Shown here: positions 10,443 through 23,235 of the stretch, in pieces
Position numbering within the stretch: the first letter of the stretch is position 1
How the letters are laid out: each line of letters begins with the position of its first letter
Origin: Blastocladiella britannica
Taxonomy: Eukaryota > Blastocladiomycota > Blastocladiomycetes > Blastocladiales > Blastocladiaceae
Assembly (NCBI GenBank): GCA_025349905.2
Contig: MU624595.1
Coordinates: 1-43,725, forward strand
Direction of reading: 5' to 3'
DNA: 43,725 nucleotides
The notes under the pieces: generated by a model
What the model saw: only the letters and a program-made list of their open reading frames with translations
What the model was told of the DNA's origin: nothing
Database searches by the model: none
Translations under genes and position numbers: made by a program

Positions 10443-12235
10443 TCAGAAGCCCATGCCGCCCATGCCGCCCATGGGCCCGCCGCCGCCAGCGCCCGGTGCG
10501 GGCGCGTCCTTCTTGGGCGCGTCGACAATCATGCACTCGGAGGTGGTGAGGAGCGACGCGACCCCCGCGGCGTCGACGAGCGCGGTGCGCACGACCTTGA
10601 GCGGGTCAATGATCCCGGCCTTGATCATGTCCACGTACTTGCCGTTGGCGGCGTCGTAGCCAATGGTGAACGTCTTGCCCTCGGGCTGGGTCTGGTCGAG
10701 CAGCTTGCCGACCACAAACGACCCGGAATCGCCGGCGTTGTCGACAATGGTGCGGGTCGGGGCTTGCAGGGCGCGACGAACCAGGTCGACGCCGAGCTGC
10801 TGGTCAAAGTTGGCCAACGAGGCCTTGACGTCCTCGAGAATCAGTGTCGACTTGAGCAGCGCGGTGCCGCCGCCGGGAACAATCCCTTCCTCGACTGCGG
10901 CGCGGGTGGCGTTGAGCGCGTCCACGAACCGGTCCTTCTTCTCGCCGACCTCCACCTCCGACGATCCGCCGACCTTAATCACCGCGACACCGCCCGACAG
11001 CTTGGCCAGACGCTCCTGCAGCTTCTCCTTCTCGTACTCGGACTGGGTTTCGGCGATCGCCGACCGGATCTGCTCGCACCGTTCCGCCAGCAGCGCCTTG
11101 TCGCCCGACCCGTTGAGGAAAATGGTGTCCTCCTTGGTGATGGTCAGGTTCCCAACCTCGCCCAGCTGGTCAATCGTCATCTTCTCGATCTTGACCGTCA
11201 GCTCGTCCGAGAAGACCGTGGCGCCGGTGAGCACCGCCATGTCCTGCAGCGTGGCCTTTCGGTTATCGCCAAACCCGGGCGCCTTGACCGCGCACACCTG
11301 CACTTGGCCGCGGAGCTTGTTGAGAATGCACGCGGCCAGGGCCTCGCCGTCAATGTCCTCAGCGACAATCAGCAGCGGGCGGCGCGACTGCGCGGCGGCC
11401 TCGAGCGCGGGCAGAATGTCCTGAATGAGGGACAGCTTCTTCTCCGACAAGAGGATCAGCGGCTTCTCGAACTCGACCTTCTGGGCCTTGACGTCGGTGA
11501 TAAAGTACGGCGAAATGAACCCGCGGTCGAACCGCATGCCCTCGGTGATCTCGAGCTCGTCCTCGAGCGTCTTGCCCTCCTGCACCGTGATCACGCCCTC
11601 CTTCCCGACCTTCTCCATTGCCTGCGCAATCAGCGCGCCAACGTGCACGTCACCGTTGGCCGAAATGGTCGCCACCTGCGCGACCTCCTCGGAGGTGGTG
11701 ATCATGCGACGGTGGGCAATCAGGTGCTTGACCACCGCGTCCACGGCGACCTGCACGCCGCGGCGCAGGTCGGTCGGGTTGCACCCCGCGGCCACGTTCT
11801 TGAGCCCCTCGTTGAAGATGGCGCGGGTCAGGACCGTCGCGGTGGTGGTGCCGTCGCCGGCCACTTCGTTGGTCTTGTTGGCCACGTCCTGGACCAGCCT
11901 ATTTACTTTTTAATGTTAGGTCCATCGGCGCATAAAACAATAGGAACGGACCGAGCGCCCAGGTTCTCAAACTTGTCCTCGAGCGTGATGGCCTTGGCGA
12001 CCGACACGCCGTCCTTGGTGATCTTGGGCGACCCGTACGGCTGCTCAATCAGCACGTTGCGGCCCTTGGGACCCAGGGTCACTGCAACCGCGCGGGCAAG
12101 CGTGTCAACGCCCTTGGCCAGCTTGGCGCGGCCGTCGGCGCCAAACATGATCTCCTTGTGCCCCGTCGAGAACGGGCGGGCGGCCATGGCTGAGCGGCGC
12201 GCGAGACGGGTTGCGTGGGGGAGGGCGCGGTGCAT
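10443..12235 (-). CDS. HSP60: Mitochondrial chaperonin Hsp60 (579 aa)
   Basis: Exons 12235-11952 and 11898-10443, with a 53-nt intron splitting an Arg codon in ENLGAR|LVQDV. Group I chaperonin (GroEL family) that folds imported proteins as a double seven-membered ring in the mitochondrial matrix. Hallmarks are [14 protein letters not shown], the ATP-binding [27 protein letters not shown], and the C-terminal Gly-Met tail ending GGMGGMGF. The first about 25 residues (Arg-rich, ending near RPFST) are a targeting peptide. Length agrees with fungal Hsp60 (about 570-580). No heat-shock element could be assigned with confidence in the short upstream region. Confidence 0.97.
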
Positions 12236-12487
12236 CTTTGTTGATTACGTGTGGTTGTTGATGATGATGTCGAAAGAGAACTGAATCCAAATCGAGGCAA
12301 AACGACGGGTAACAAACAAATGCGCGAGAACCAGAGAGAAAGGTACTGGGGTGAGCAGAGGTTTAATAATGCGGACGGGCTCTCGGACTTGCACGACGCG
12401 TACGATTCGATCGATCACCGCCAACAGAGCAAAAAAAAAAAAGTTCTTACGCGTTCGATGCAATCACGTGTGAGAACAAAACGCTTC
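12236..12487. promoter_or_regulatory. Hsp60 upstream region
   Basis: This 252-bp stretch lies upstream of the Hsp60 start and just beyond the 3' end of the NEK gene, which is transcribed in the same direction. It should hold the Hsp60 promoter and the NEK polyadenylation site. A run of 11-12 A is at about 12430-12442. I do not see a clear TATA box or an unambiguous array of nGAAn units. Confidence 0.3.
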
Positions 12488-15442
12488 TCACGACGGCCGA
12501 CCACCAGCGACGACGCGCGTTGACGACGGCCGCGACCGTGGCCCAGAAGACGAGGAGGGCCTGGCAACTGCCCGCGCTGCCGGCGTCGGCGTCTCGGCCA
12601 CCCCTAACCCCACCCCAACCGCCGCTGCTGCCGTCGTGTACCCGTTCCGAGCAGCGGATGCAGGAATCAGACGGCGTCGACGGGGCTGCCGGTGGTGCTG
12701 CGGGAGCGGCGAGTCCACGTCCAACGCGTCGTCGTTGTCGTCCTCCTCATCGACCCCATTGCCCTCCTCGGAGTGGTCGTCGTCAAAAACCAGCCGAACA
12801 ACCCCGTCCGTCAACCCCCCAACGCCGCCGGTTTCCGAGTCCGCGCTCGCGTCGCGCGCGTGCTGCTGGCCGCCCCAGTACCGCTGCGGCGCCAACGGTC
12901 CGCGCCCGTACAGCGGAGCAGTCGTCGATGGCTGGGAGTGCCGCGACGAACGTTCCAGGAGCGGCGGTGGAGGCGGAAGTATGGCACTGCCGTTGGTTGC
13001 CCCAGTGCTGTACCGTTGACGGCCGTAATCGATGTTTTTCGCACCCGCCACGTCGTCATCGACCTCGCCCGCGTCGAATGTGGTGAGCGGGGACTCGGCT
13101 GCGGCCGCCCGCCGCTTGGCGCCGGTTGACCGCGCCGTCAGGATCCGGCGCGGTGCCGGCGAGATCTCCATGGCGTCCCCAACGGACTGGTCGTCGAGCC
13201 GGCGCAGCGATGCCGGCGCGGGAGTCGACCAGTTGCGCATGGCCGCGGCCGCGGCGGAAGAGTAATGGGATGAAGAGACGAGAGGCGCAGATGCGCGCGA
13301 CTGGCGATGGAACGGAGCTACTGGTGGTTGCATCATCGAAGAGGATGAGGACGGCGGGTGAAGAGGGATCCCGGGCCGGTTAGGTGCAGCGGGGGTCATG
13401 CGAGACCGCGCCGCCTCGTGCTTGGCCTGCAGGCGCAGGTACGTCGACGAGAGCGGCGTTTGCGTGCCGAGACCTGGTGCTGAGGACGCTTGGCCGGGCG
13501 ACGGCGAGGTTTCGTACTTGAATCTAAAGTCCCTGTGTGTCGGATTTTTTCAATGCGTCAGTTTACCGAACGAAATGATGAAGAAAAAAAAAAAATTGTG
13601 GACGAACAAAGCAGGCTGTCCAGTGCCGTTGGGCTGCAGCGAGAACGGGGGAGGCGGCGGAATAAAATGCTCGCCAAACAAGGGCCGCTGCTGCTGAACT
13701 TGGGCCTGCATTTGGTGCTGTTCCATCAAGTGATCCAAGTGCCGCCTGCCCATGTCGAGCTCCTGCCTTGTCTGCTCGGCCGCGGCCCGCTGCGCGTTCA
13801 GATCCGCGACCTGCAGTGCCGCCGCCGCCTGCTCGCGACCGAGTCGCTCCTGCATCTGCGCCATGAGTTCCTCGGCCCGCCGCACCTGGTCCTCGCGGTG
13901 CACCAGGTGCTCTTCGCGGCGGGCCAAGTGCTCGTCCTTGGCGGCGGCAGCGTGCTCGCGACGCACCAGGTCTAGCTCGCGCGTTTGCAGCTCGGCATCG
14001 CGCTCAATCACGTTGCGTTTCGCCAGGTCGCACTGGTCCATCAGCGACTTGTGTTTCAGCGCCATTTGGATGCCCGCATCGGACACGAGTTCTTCGGCGG
14101 AGGGGCGTGCTTCGGGCTGTGTATATATGGCGTCAGGAGTTGTCAGATCCATACATGAAACGAACGACGTACCGCCAACTGAAGCATCCGGCGGATCATG
14201 GCGCGCATCGAGTCGCTGTACATGCGCGGAATGTCGGGATATCGCACATTGAGAATGGCGTCGTTGAGTTGGCGGTGCGTTTGGCCACGGAATGGGGGTC
14301 TAATGTACTTTGTAAATAAGTTCCTTTCAAAAAAAAAGAAAAAGAAAAAAAAAAAATGGAAATGGAAATATAGGGAAACACGTACTCGAGCGCACAGAGC
14401 TCGTACAAGAGACATCCCAGGGACCAAATGTCGCTCTTTTCGTTGTACGATTGCTCTCGAACGAGTTCCTGTCATATACACACAAAATAAGAATATTGAA
14501 AAAAAAAAAAGAAAAAAAAAAAAAAAAATTTAAACAAAGGATAAAAAAAAAGTACAGGGCTCATGTAGAACGGTGTGCCGACAAATGTCTTTGCAAAGTT
14601 GCGCTCGTGGTTGGCCATGACCAGCGTGCTCAGACCAAAGTCTCCGAGCTTGGCATTGTTCAAGCTATCCAGAAACACCTGTATACATTAGAATGTGTGA
14701 ATACATGAAAATGATGCATGGTGCGATCGGGTCAGACCTACGTTATCCGGTTTAATATCGCGGTGCAAGACGGCACCAGGCTCTCCCATACGACCGCCAT
14801 AGACGTGGTGGCATTCGTGTAAAGCGGCTGCCAGCTGTGCAAAGTAGGTCCAGATAGTTTCTTCGGAAATGTACTTCCTGCATTGATCCGTGAGCATTAA
14901 AGCAAAAAAAGTAAAAGAGTAATAAAAAAAAAACGCACTGAGTCTGACGGTGCAGCTTGATGACGCGCGACAGATCACCGCCCTCACAGTACTCCATGAT
15001 GATATTAATCACGTAGTTCCCGCGGTCCACGTACCGCGACAGGTACCGCACAATGTTGGGATGGCGAAGGTCGCGCAGGATATTCACTTCCTGCACCAGC
15101 TGCTGGCGCTCTTTATCCTTCATGCGCCGGTACTCGATTTCCTTGCGCGCCAGGACCTTATTACTCGTAGCGCTATGTGAGCATTTTGTCACAACAAAAT
15201 GAATGAATTGAGATAAAAATTACCGCGCCGTCGCGTATGCGCTTGACCTTGCAAATGCGGCCAAACGACCCGGAACCAATAACCGACAAAAACTCGTAGT
15301 TCTGCGGCGAGTCGGGTGCGCCGCTGCCACTGGAATGCGCGTGTGGGACCGACGAGCTGGCGGCAGTGACCATTTTCTCGTTTGGTGGTGGTGCAGCCGT
15401 TGTCGGAACAGCGCCGTTGCTTGGCGACGGGAGGGCCATCAT
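12488..15442 (-). CDS. NIMA-related (NEK) Ser/Thr protein kinase, 827 aa, 8 exons
   Basis: Exons on the minus strand: 15442-15224, 15156-14939, 14877-14742, 14678-14556, 14468-14386, 14323-14173, 14116-13608, 13532-12488. The sum is 828 codons including the stop. NEK kinases control mitotic entry and, in flagellates, cilia. The kinase domain is about residues 50-315: Gly-rich loop [11 protein letters not shown], catalytic Lys in VLARKEIEY (K78), HRDIKPDN (D186), DFG (204-206), activation segment [10 protein letters not shown] and [14 protein letters not shown] Glu/Arg-rich coiled coil follows (about 345-490), as in Nek2/Kin3. A long low-complexity Ser/Pro/Ala tail then runs to the C-terminus. 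The 13533-13607 intron is the least certain join (GTTCGT donor). Several introns contain long T runs (in the sense direction). Confidence 0.9.
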
Positions 15443-15561
15443 CTCTTCCTTTATTTCTCAGTTTCCAGTCAGTCGTTCTTGAGTCGGATACCACGCGTAT
15501 AATGGTGGACCAGCCTAAGCTTTTGCTTGTCAAAGAAAGAGAGCTGAGAAGCTGAAGCAAA
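15443..15561. promoter_or_regulatory. Short divergent promoter region
   Basis: Only 119 bp separate the divergent starts of the NEK kinase and the 749-residue protein, so both promoters must share or overlap this interval. No named element is recognised. Confidence 0.4.
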
Positions 15562-17938
15562 ATGCAAACGACAACGACGCGCGTCAATGCAGCCGACGTC
15601 GCGTTCGTCATCGTACACCCCGGCGCGTATCCCGTACCTTGCGGCAGTGCGCACCGACCCATACTGTGGCTCGATCGCCCTCCCATCTCGTCCTTAGCGT
15701 TCCGGCCCCGTGTCGCCGCAATGCGCGCAAACGCACCGTGCATCGTAGCCACCAGGGCGCCGGATCTGCCGGCCCTCGGCCGCTACGCCGCGCGGCTTGT
15801 GTCGCTAGGCTCGCGCGTTGCGCTCGTCGCGCTTCTACCCCCACCCGACGCGGCTCTGGGTGATGGCGCCGGAAGCAGGCTGTTTTGTCGGTGGGCGATT
15901 GAATGGGCTCGAGCGGCTGGGGTGGCCGATATTCTCAGTGCGGACGACCTCGCACACGTCGAACTGTGGACGGGCTCGTCGCCGCCGCGCCTGGTCCTGG
16001 ACCCACCGAGTTTGCCCGACCTGGTGGCATTCGACTCAGTCACGCACTTGGTGTCCACGCTGGACGCGGCCGGTGGGTCCGACGCGTTTTCGGCTGCCGC
16101 TTTGGTCTTGGACTTTGATGCCGTTGAGGGATCCGCCGCTGTGAACGTGATTGCGGCCCCGATCCAAGCCTGGCACGCTGCCAACACTCGTCGCGGCGGC
16201 CGGATCGTGATTGTCGCCAGCCCGCCCAGCGATGCGGACTCGCACCGTATTCACGTGTTTGCCGAGTCGGTGGCCAAGGCCGCCGCGGTACCCGTGTACT
16301 CGCTGGTCGTGTTTCGCGACTCCTTGAAGGCCATGACCCCCAACTGGGACCCGTTGCTGGCGCTGCCGTTTGGTGCGGTTGCGTGGCTGCAGCGGCGGCA
16401 CCGGTTGGCGATCGCATGCACTGTCGTGGTGTCGAACAAGTTGTCGCCGCCGTGGATCCACCGGGTCGCGGTGCCGAAGTTTCTGACTTCCGGAGCTACG
16501 GTTAAACAGGCTGAACAGGTGACGGTCCCGTCGTGGATGGTGGATATTCGCGACACGACTAGTTTAACGGCGACTCGGGTGGTGGATCCGAGTCAAGTGT
16601 GGTACGGCCGACCCATCCAGATTTTTTTTATGCCTTATTCGTTGACCGCTTCCCTTTTCCAGGCTTCCGTTCCTGACCGAGGAAAGCAACAAGACCGAGA
16701 CTGCGGAGGGCGCGATCGACCAAGGGTTCGTGCACACGCTGCATGCCCCTCTTCCTCCAGTACGACGACCATTTGAAAAATCATCACACTAGAGCACATC
16801 ACTGACATCGGCACTCGTCGTCCAGGACTCCTTGGCCGCGTATTTGGCACAAATACGACACGATTTCCGCGCACTCAACCGACCCACCGCTGCTGACGCT
16901 GGCCACTTGTCCTCACCGCAATCGCAATCGCAGTCCCAGCACTCGCAGCAATCGCACCCGCAGTCGCAGCTCGCACTCGCCACGATGTTTGCTCTGGACA
17001 CCGACTCGATGGATCCAGCTGCAGGGTCCGCCGCCGACTCGCTCGCGCCGTTCCCCTTTTCATCGCAGGTAGCCGAGCCACCGACAAAGCGCCGCTTACC
17101 CAGTATGGTTGAGCGGCCGTCGGCAGCCACTAAACGCAGTGCCGCTGCCGCTGCCGCCGCGGCCGCGTCGGGTGGGCGTGCAGTCACGTCGCCGCCTCGG
17201 AAACGAATGCGCAAGGCTCTGGCGACGACGGCCGAAGAGGAGGAAGGGACGACCACTGGGCGCAAGTCACCACAAAAGGGATCGCCGCAGAAAAAGGGGA
17301 AACGGAAACGACCCGCGGTGGTTCTGAGCGTTCCTGTTGACGACGGGGACCCAAAAGAAGGCGAGGCAGCACTGATAGAGCAGACACAGCAGTTGCGAGG
17401 GAAGCGGAGGCGGCCGCGGCACCAGACGTTGCAGGAGTTGTTGGGATCGCCGCCGCTCCCACCGACCACGAGCGAGCCTGGCGACGAGCATCCGCCGCCG
17501 CCACTGCTTTTGACAAGTTCACCCATCACCGCCACGGACCCAGTGACGGTCAGCGACTCGAGCGTCACCGCGGACGAGGCGGACCCCATCATTGAACAAG
17601 AACTGGAAAGGCGTGCCGCCGCGGCCGCGCTCGTGCTCCCACCACCACCACCACCACGGTCGTTGACGCCGTCGCCAGCATTTCCGACTTCTTCGTCGTC
17701 GCCGGCACGAGGAGGAGAGACTGCGGCGGCCGACGGGTTCCTCGACCGACTGTTCAAGCCCACGACCTCGGATCCGCACCAGCACCCAAAGCCGAGTCAG
17801 CAGCAACGGTCCAAGTTCCTCGCGCCCAAACAACCGCAAATACACTCAGCTCATCCAGTTGCCGGCACAGCGACGGCCGCGGGCAATCCGCGACCGCGAG
17901 GGCTGTTTGATCTCGTCATGGAAAGTGAAAAGAAATAA
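15562..17938 (+). CDS. Unrecognised 749-aa protein with a low-complexity nuclear-type tail
   Basis: Proposed exons 15562-16601, 16663-16759, 16826-17938. The second intron (66 nt) has a GTACGA donor, a CTGAC branch site at 16802-16806 and a CCAG acceptor. Removing it bypasses the TAG at 16790 and joins two parts that otherwise look like two genes; there is no in-frame ATG upstream of the second part until 16984. Residues 1-370 form an alpha/beta-looking globular region with alternating hydrophobic strands (ALVLDFDAVEG, GGRIVIVASPP, YSLVVFRDSL). The rest is Ser/Pro/Gln/Ala-rich with basic clusters (KKGKRKRP, RGKRRRPRH) that look like nuclear localisation signals, and short motifs such as GFLDRLFKP. 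I do not recognise the family. A distant likeness to RecA-fold Elongator subunits crossed my mind but is not supported. Confidence 0.6.
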
Positions 17939-17985
17939 CGAAAAAATGTACAAAAACTTTCGCGTTGCTAATAGAACACACTCGC

Positions 17986-20900
17986 TCAGTACTCCGTGAC
18001 GTCCATGGCCTCCGGCGACAAAGATGCAGGAACAGCCGCAGCGGCAGAATTAGCGGCAGCAGCCATCATCCCCTCTGGTCCAGCCACCGGCGCGGACCCG
18101 GACCGTCTCGGCACCTGCGAGCTCGGGGACGCCGCGCCCGAAGACGCACGGCCGCTGCTCGTGTACTGTCCCGGAGGCCGTTCCTCGTGGATTTGTGTCA
18201 GTGCCAGGTTTCCAATCGACGTCGACTGGTAATGTGCGTTCAGCCGCTCGTGCGATTCCCGCCGCGATAAGCTGGCAACGGCGATGGTGGTCGAAACCGA
18301 GCCCGAGGCGGAGGTCGAAACGTCGGCAATCACCGAGTCGCGCACCTTGGCCTGCGCCGCCACCGTGTACGTCTTGGCCAGCCGCTCAAACACGTCCCCG
18401 GTCGCCGACTGCGGACGCACGCGGCGCGGCGCCGTGGCGCTGGACGAGCCGGTACCACCACCGGCGGCGACGGCGGCGGCCGCGGCGGCCGAGTACGCGC
18501 TGCTGGTGGTCGAGCTCACGGACATGCTGCGGTACTCGCGCGGTCCCCCCGATGTCGCTGACAAAGTGGAACTGGTGGTCGGGTCGGGCTTGGCGGGCGA
18601 CGAGGCCGAGACGGAGCTGGTGACCGACATGGCGTCGTCGTCCTGCGTGCGGCGGCTGGGCGCTAGTGAGTACGCGGGCGACGATGGGCGGGAGGAGGAA
18701 TATGACATGGCCGTGGAGGGTCGCGGCGAGCCGCTGAGCAGCCGGGATGCGCCAGCGCCGCTGCCGCCGCTGCCCCCATTGGCAGATGGTGGTGGAGCAA
18801 ACATGGAAATACCAACCAGTTGGTCAATGGCCGCCGACATTTGTGCTGCGCCAGGACTACCACCGCCGCTGGTGCCGTCGCCATTGGACGATGCTGGGTC
18901 CAAGAACCGGTCGACGGCAATGGTCTTGATGCGTTTCTCGTAGTCCACGGCGTTCTTCATGGCGGTCTTGCGCATCAGCAGCAAGTTCTTGCGCAGCGTT
19001 TCGATCTGGGTTTCCTGTCGCGTCACCTCCATCGCTTGGTTGCGGGCCGAGATCTGCACCTGGATGAAATCGTCCACCAGAGCCTCCAGCAACTGTGTGG
19101 CCTCGTCGGCCGACAATGTGCGCACCAGTCCAATCACCGCATCGTACCCCGACACGCCGTTGGACGCGGTGTCGGCCTGGACCACCTCGGACTGGACGAC
19201 GCGGATGCGCGACTCAATGTACGACAGCTCGGCGTCAATGGCCTCGAGCCGCTCGTCCATGTACTGCGGGGACGCGTGGTCGGCGGCCTGGCCCGTACGT
19301 GTTGCCTCAGCCAGTACCACGCGGTCGCGCTCGTTGAGCAGCTCCACCTTTTCGTCCGACAGCCGCTTGCGTTTCGAGACCAGGTGCTCGAGCTCGCTCG
19401 ACTGCTGCTGCGTGGCCACCACCGCGTCCATCTCCTTGTACAGCTGGTGTTTCCGGTAAGACAGCGCCAGTTCCGACTGCTCGGCGGCAGGCACGATGCC
19501 GGACGACGACATGGGTCGCGAGGAGTCGGGGAAGCCGCCGCCATTGGCCTGTGCAAACACCGACGTGGCCAGCGACGAAAAGGACCCGCGGTGGCCGCCG
19601 CCGCCGCCGAGTGCCGCCGAGAGCTCGCCCCGGGCCGAAATGGACGACGATGGGCGGCTGTTGTTGTTGCTGATTCCGCCCTTGAACTGTGGGGTCGACC
19701 GTTTGAGCATGGCCGTCGCGGCCTTCAGCTTTTGGTTGGACGCCACCAGCTCCTCGGCGCGGCGCTTGAGCAGGACCTTTTGCAGCTCAAAGTTGCGCTC
19801 GTATTTCTTGGCCATTTCCGACGCCGCGCGCTCCTTCTTGCGCAGCTTCTGGATCTCGGTCTCGGCCGCCGCTGCGGCCTCGCGCGACTTGTCGGCGTCC
19901 AGCCGCATCTTCTTAATCAGCCGTGCCTTTTCGGCCCGCAATGCGTCGACGCTGACCCGCAATTGGCGCATCAACATCTCGGCCTTCTTGGAACTGGTCA
20001 TGGCCTTCGTGGCGTCCATGTGGTTGCGGCGCAGCACCGAGATCTCCGACAACAGCTGTTTGACCTTGAGCTCGTACCGGGCGCGAATATCGCGCTCCTT
20101 CTCGCGCGGATTGGCGTCCTGGATGCGAGCTACCGCCTGGTCGCGCTCCGACTTGATCGACACCAGCGCCTGCTGCAGCTGCCCGAGCTTGTCCTCGTAC
20201 GTGTCGCGCATGATCAGGTTCTCGCGGTGCGTGGCCTCCAGTCGCGCCATCAGTTCTTCCTTGACCGCCAAGTCGGCCTGGATCTTGTGCAGCGCGCGGT
20301 GCAGGACCTCGGGCGCCGCGGGTGCGGCGGCGGCCGCGAGGGAACCGGAAAGTTGGCTGGCGGTGTCGTCGCCGCCGGCCACCGTCGGCGTCCGCGCCCA
20401 CGTCGGCACGTCCATGGCCTCGAGCGCCGACGGCCGCCGGTCCGAGTCTTGGAACTGGCCAATCTCGAGATTGCCGTCCCCTGGCTGGCCCAGTCCGAAT
20501 GCTGCATTGCTGCCACTACCACCAGCCGCCATGGCAGCAGTCGGACTCCCTGATCGAGAGGCAGGCGCGGCCGCGGTCGAGTCGAGCAAGAACTTCATAT
20601 CGGCCTGGATCTGGTTGCGGGCGCGTTGTAAGGTCGCCGAGACCGCGTCCTGCTGGTCGACGGATGGCAGCACGAACTTGAACGGTTTGGCGGCGGACCC
20701 AACACCATGGCCACCGCCGCCGCGTCCTGAGCCGTGCATGGCGGCGGCGTTGGCGGCCGAGGAAACCAGCGACGCCTGGTGTTTGACGAGCGTGAGCTCG
20801 GTCTCGCGTTCCGAGAGCGAGTGCTGCAGCTCGGCAATGCGCGTCAGGTAGCTCGTGAGCAGCGGGTTGGGCGGCGACGCGACTGCGTCCTCGTCCGTGT

Positions 20901-22694
20901 CCATGACATCGTCGGCACCATCCACCAGTCCACGAGCAGCGTGATCGGGGATCGACCACCCGTTCTTTTCCATGAGCAGCGCGTCGCGCTCGGCTTGGAC
21001 CAACACCAGCTGCTTTTCCAGTGTCTGGATCCGGAGCTGCAGCTGGTGAATGTGCACCTCGAGCTTGGACCGCTCGTTCTGCAAGTCTGAGACCGTGTTG
21101 CGCAGCGACGAGTGGATCAGCGAGTGCTGTTCCTGCAGTTTCGCCAAGTTATCGTACGACCCGGACGCCGACATGAGTCCGGTTCCCGTCATCCCGCCAT
21201 TGGAGGGGGCAAGCCCGTACTGGTCTTTCAGGGTCGCGAGCTCGAGCTTGAGCCGGGTGATTTGCGTGCGCAGCTGCTGCACCTCGACGCTGTTGGCGCC
21301 CGATTGCGGGTTGATGGTCACCTTGTTTTTGATGTTGCGCGCGCGGTTTGCGTACTTGAGCGTGCTGAGCGTCTCTTGGAAATTGGTATCAGCGGGACTC
21401 ACGCACGCGAGCATCAGTGTCTGCGAGTTCCCCCCCAGCGAGTCTTGCAGCAGGCGGGTCAGTTTCGAGTCGCGATATGGGACGTGGCCGGCACCCCCCG
21501 ATGCGAGCCGCGACTCGTCGCCCAGCGCCGATATCACGTTGCCGAGCGCGAGCAGGCCCGAGTTGATGGCGATGCCTTCTTTGGCGCGGGCGCCCTCGGC
21601 GTGCGTGCGTTTCAGCTGTTACATGTCGTTTATTTAGTGTGCATTTCAGACGATGAATAGGGAAAGTGGGTATACCCGCTCCGAGCCAGCCAAGTCGACG
21701 AAATGAAACTTGCTCATGATCCGCTCAAATGTGCCCGTGTCCGGGTCGTTTTTGGTGAGCCGAAGAGTGACAGAAAAGATGGCGTGCGATCGCGACGACA
21801 CCATGTTCATGTCGGTGGATCCGGTGGTCCGGCAGAGCGAGCCCTTGTTCAAGAAGCTTGATGAAAAATACGTTAGTGCACTGTCACAATAACGAAAGAT
21901 CAAGACGTACTTAAACAGTTGCTCCGGCGACTCGCACGGTTCCTCTCGGACGCCCATCCACACGATATTCCCAAACTCGTCCTCGCGGATACGCAGCGTC
22001 TCGCCCGACGACGGGATCACGCTTCCAAATGCGCTGGAGGGGCGGTTCGATGCGCTGGACCCGGGCCGCGACCCGCCCTCTCGGAGCGACGGATTCAGCA
22101 AATCAATCAGCTCCTCGTTGTACAGCTCCAAAAAGGACACGGCCACCGAGAACTCGCTCGGAGATGGATATCGTCGTGGCAGTTCGGCGAACAGCGCGTG
22201 GATGGCGCGCGGGACAATCCCTTGGTGCTCGGTGCCAATGTTGCCGTCGAGGCCCGTGCCCATGGAGAAGGTTTTGCCCGAGCCGGTCTGGTATCATGTG
22301 TTTGGTGTGTGGTGATCAGTTACCAATTTTTTTCATATGCTTTCCACACAGGAGCTCGAGAGCAGCAGCATAGGCATGCCGTCCGCAGTGTGAATGCGGC
22401 ATGAATGCGGCACACAATAATGGATATAAATAATCTTACCTGGCCATATGCGAGCACGGTGGCATTGAACCCGTCCATGAACCGATCCAGCAGCGGCGCA
22501 ACCGCATCGTCGTACACGGTGTTTTGGGCCGAGTCGGTCCAGAACACGTGGTCGTAGGTGAAGGAGCGGTCCTTGCCAAGAATTACCTGTGGGACGCCGC
22601 CAATGGGCGAAAGACACTCGTATTCGTTGGCCAGCGTCTCCTTTGCCGTCAGCGGCCGCACACGGAGTGCCACGCGGACCGAGGTTGTTGTCAT
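17986..22694 (-). CDS. Kinesin-4 (KIF4-type) motor protein, 1480 aa
   Basis: Exons on the minus strand: 22694-22440, 22287-21911, 21856-21676, 21615-17986. The N-terminal motor domain (about 1-370) has the P-loop GQTGSGKT (84-91), [10 protein letters not shown] (switch I), [10 protein letters not shown] (switch II) and [20 protein letters not shown]. The neck reads [13 protein letters not shown] near residue 359, which is characteristic of kinesin-4. A coiled-coil stalk (about 385-1160) includes a stretch like KIF4 ([22 protein letters not shown]). The last about 300 residues are Ser/Ala/Pro low complexity. The Cys-rich domain of animal KIF4 is not seen. Kinesin-4 motors stop microtubule growth at the midzone, on chromosomes or in cilia. 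Intron 1 (152 nt, the longest here) falls exactly inside the P-loop codons. An in-frame ATG at 22721 is an alternative start. Confidence 0.94.
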
Positions 22695-23235
22695 AGAAGC
22701 GATTTCGTATCCAGGAATCAATCAGTGGCGCGTTTATTTAGAGCGAGTGGTCGTTGTATTATGATTCTTCAAGTGCGGCGAGAGAGAGTATTTTATTTGC
22801 ATTCAAACCAGCTGCTCGGCAAACGCCCCAAGTACGGACGACACCGACACCCACACCCACACCACACCACACCGTGCTCGACAGAGTGATTTTAGAGAGC
22901 GAATGTAACATTCCAGGAAAAAAAAAAAAAGGGCATTCCCCAAAGAAACAAGCTACACATCTACACCCACGCACTCCCATTCCGCACAGTCGCAGCAACA
23001 CGACGCGGAATGGAGCCGCCTTGAATAAAAGGGGGAGAAGGAGGGACGTGGCGCCCTCGTGCTAACGAGTTCACTCGCACGTGACAGAGGAGTTTTATAA
23101 AAGTGTAAGCGCAAAAAACCTCTCTTTGGCCGCGTTTAATTCTGCTCATATGTGTTGTTGTCGGTCGTGAGATTCATTCAATCCACCAACCAAGGCCCAT
23201 CCGCACCAATATCATACGCGTCCCCTCTTATAAAA
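22695..23235. promoter_or_regulatory. Divergent promoter region of kinesin-4 and the BET gene
   Basis: A 541-bp non-coding interval between divergent genes. It contains a CACCC/ACACC-rich microsatellite at about 22846-22872, a run of about 13 A at 22919-22931, and a TATA-like TATAAAAG at 23096-23103, about 133 bp before the BET start codon and pointing toward it. The TATA assignment is inference from sequence and position. Confidence 0.45.

Noticed and set aside
10764..12284. 506-residue open frame on the plus strand
   Set aside because: It is antisense to Hsp60 and arises from high third-position GC; its translation is Leu/Arg/Asp-rich with no domain.
15562..16792. Elongator subunit Elp5
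   Set aside because: A short LPFLTEE segment near the second exon recalled fungal Elp5 ends, but the rest does not align by eye and the gene continues beyond it.
16832..17938. Separate gene starting near 16832 or 16984
   Set aside because: No ATG before 16984 in frame, and coding character extends upstream to a good acceptor at 16825; better read as the last exon of the 15562 gene.
18820..20553. 577-residue open frame on the plus strand
   Set aside because: Antisense shadow of the kinesin-4 stalk.
22846..22872. Telomere-like or CRISPR-like repeat
   Set aside because: It is a short imperfect CACCC/ACACC microsatellite; no regular array or spacers.
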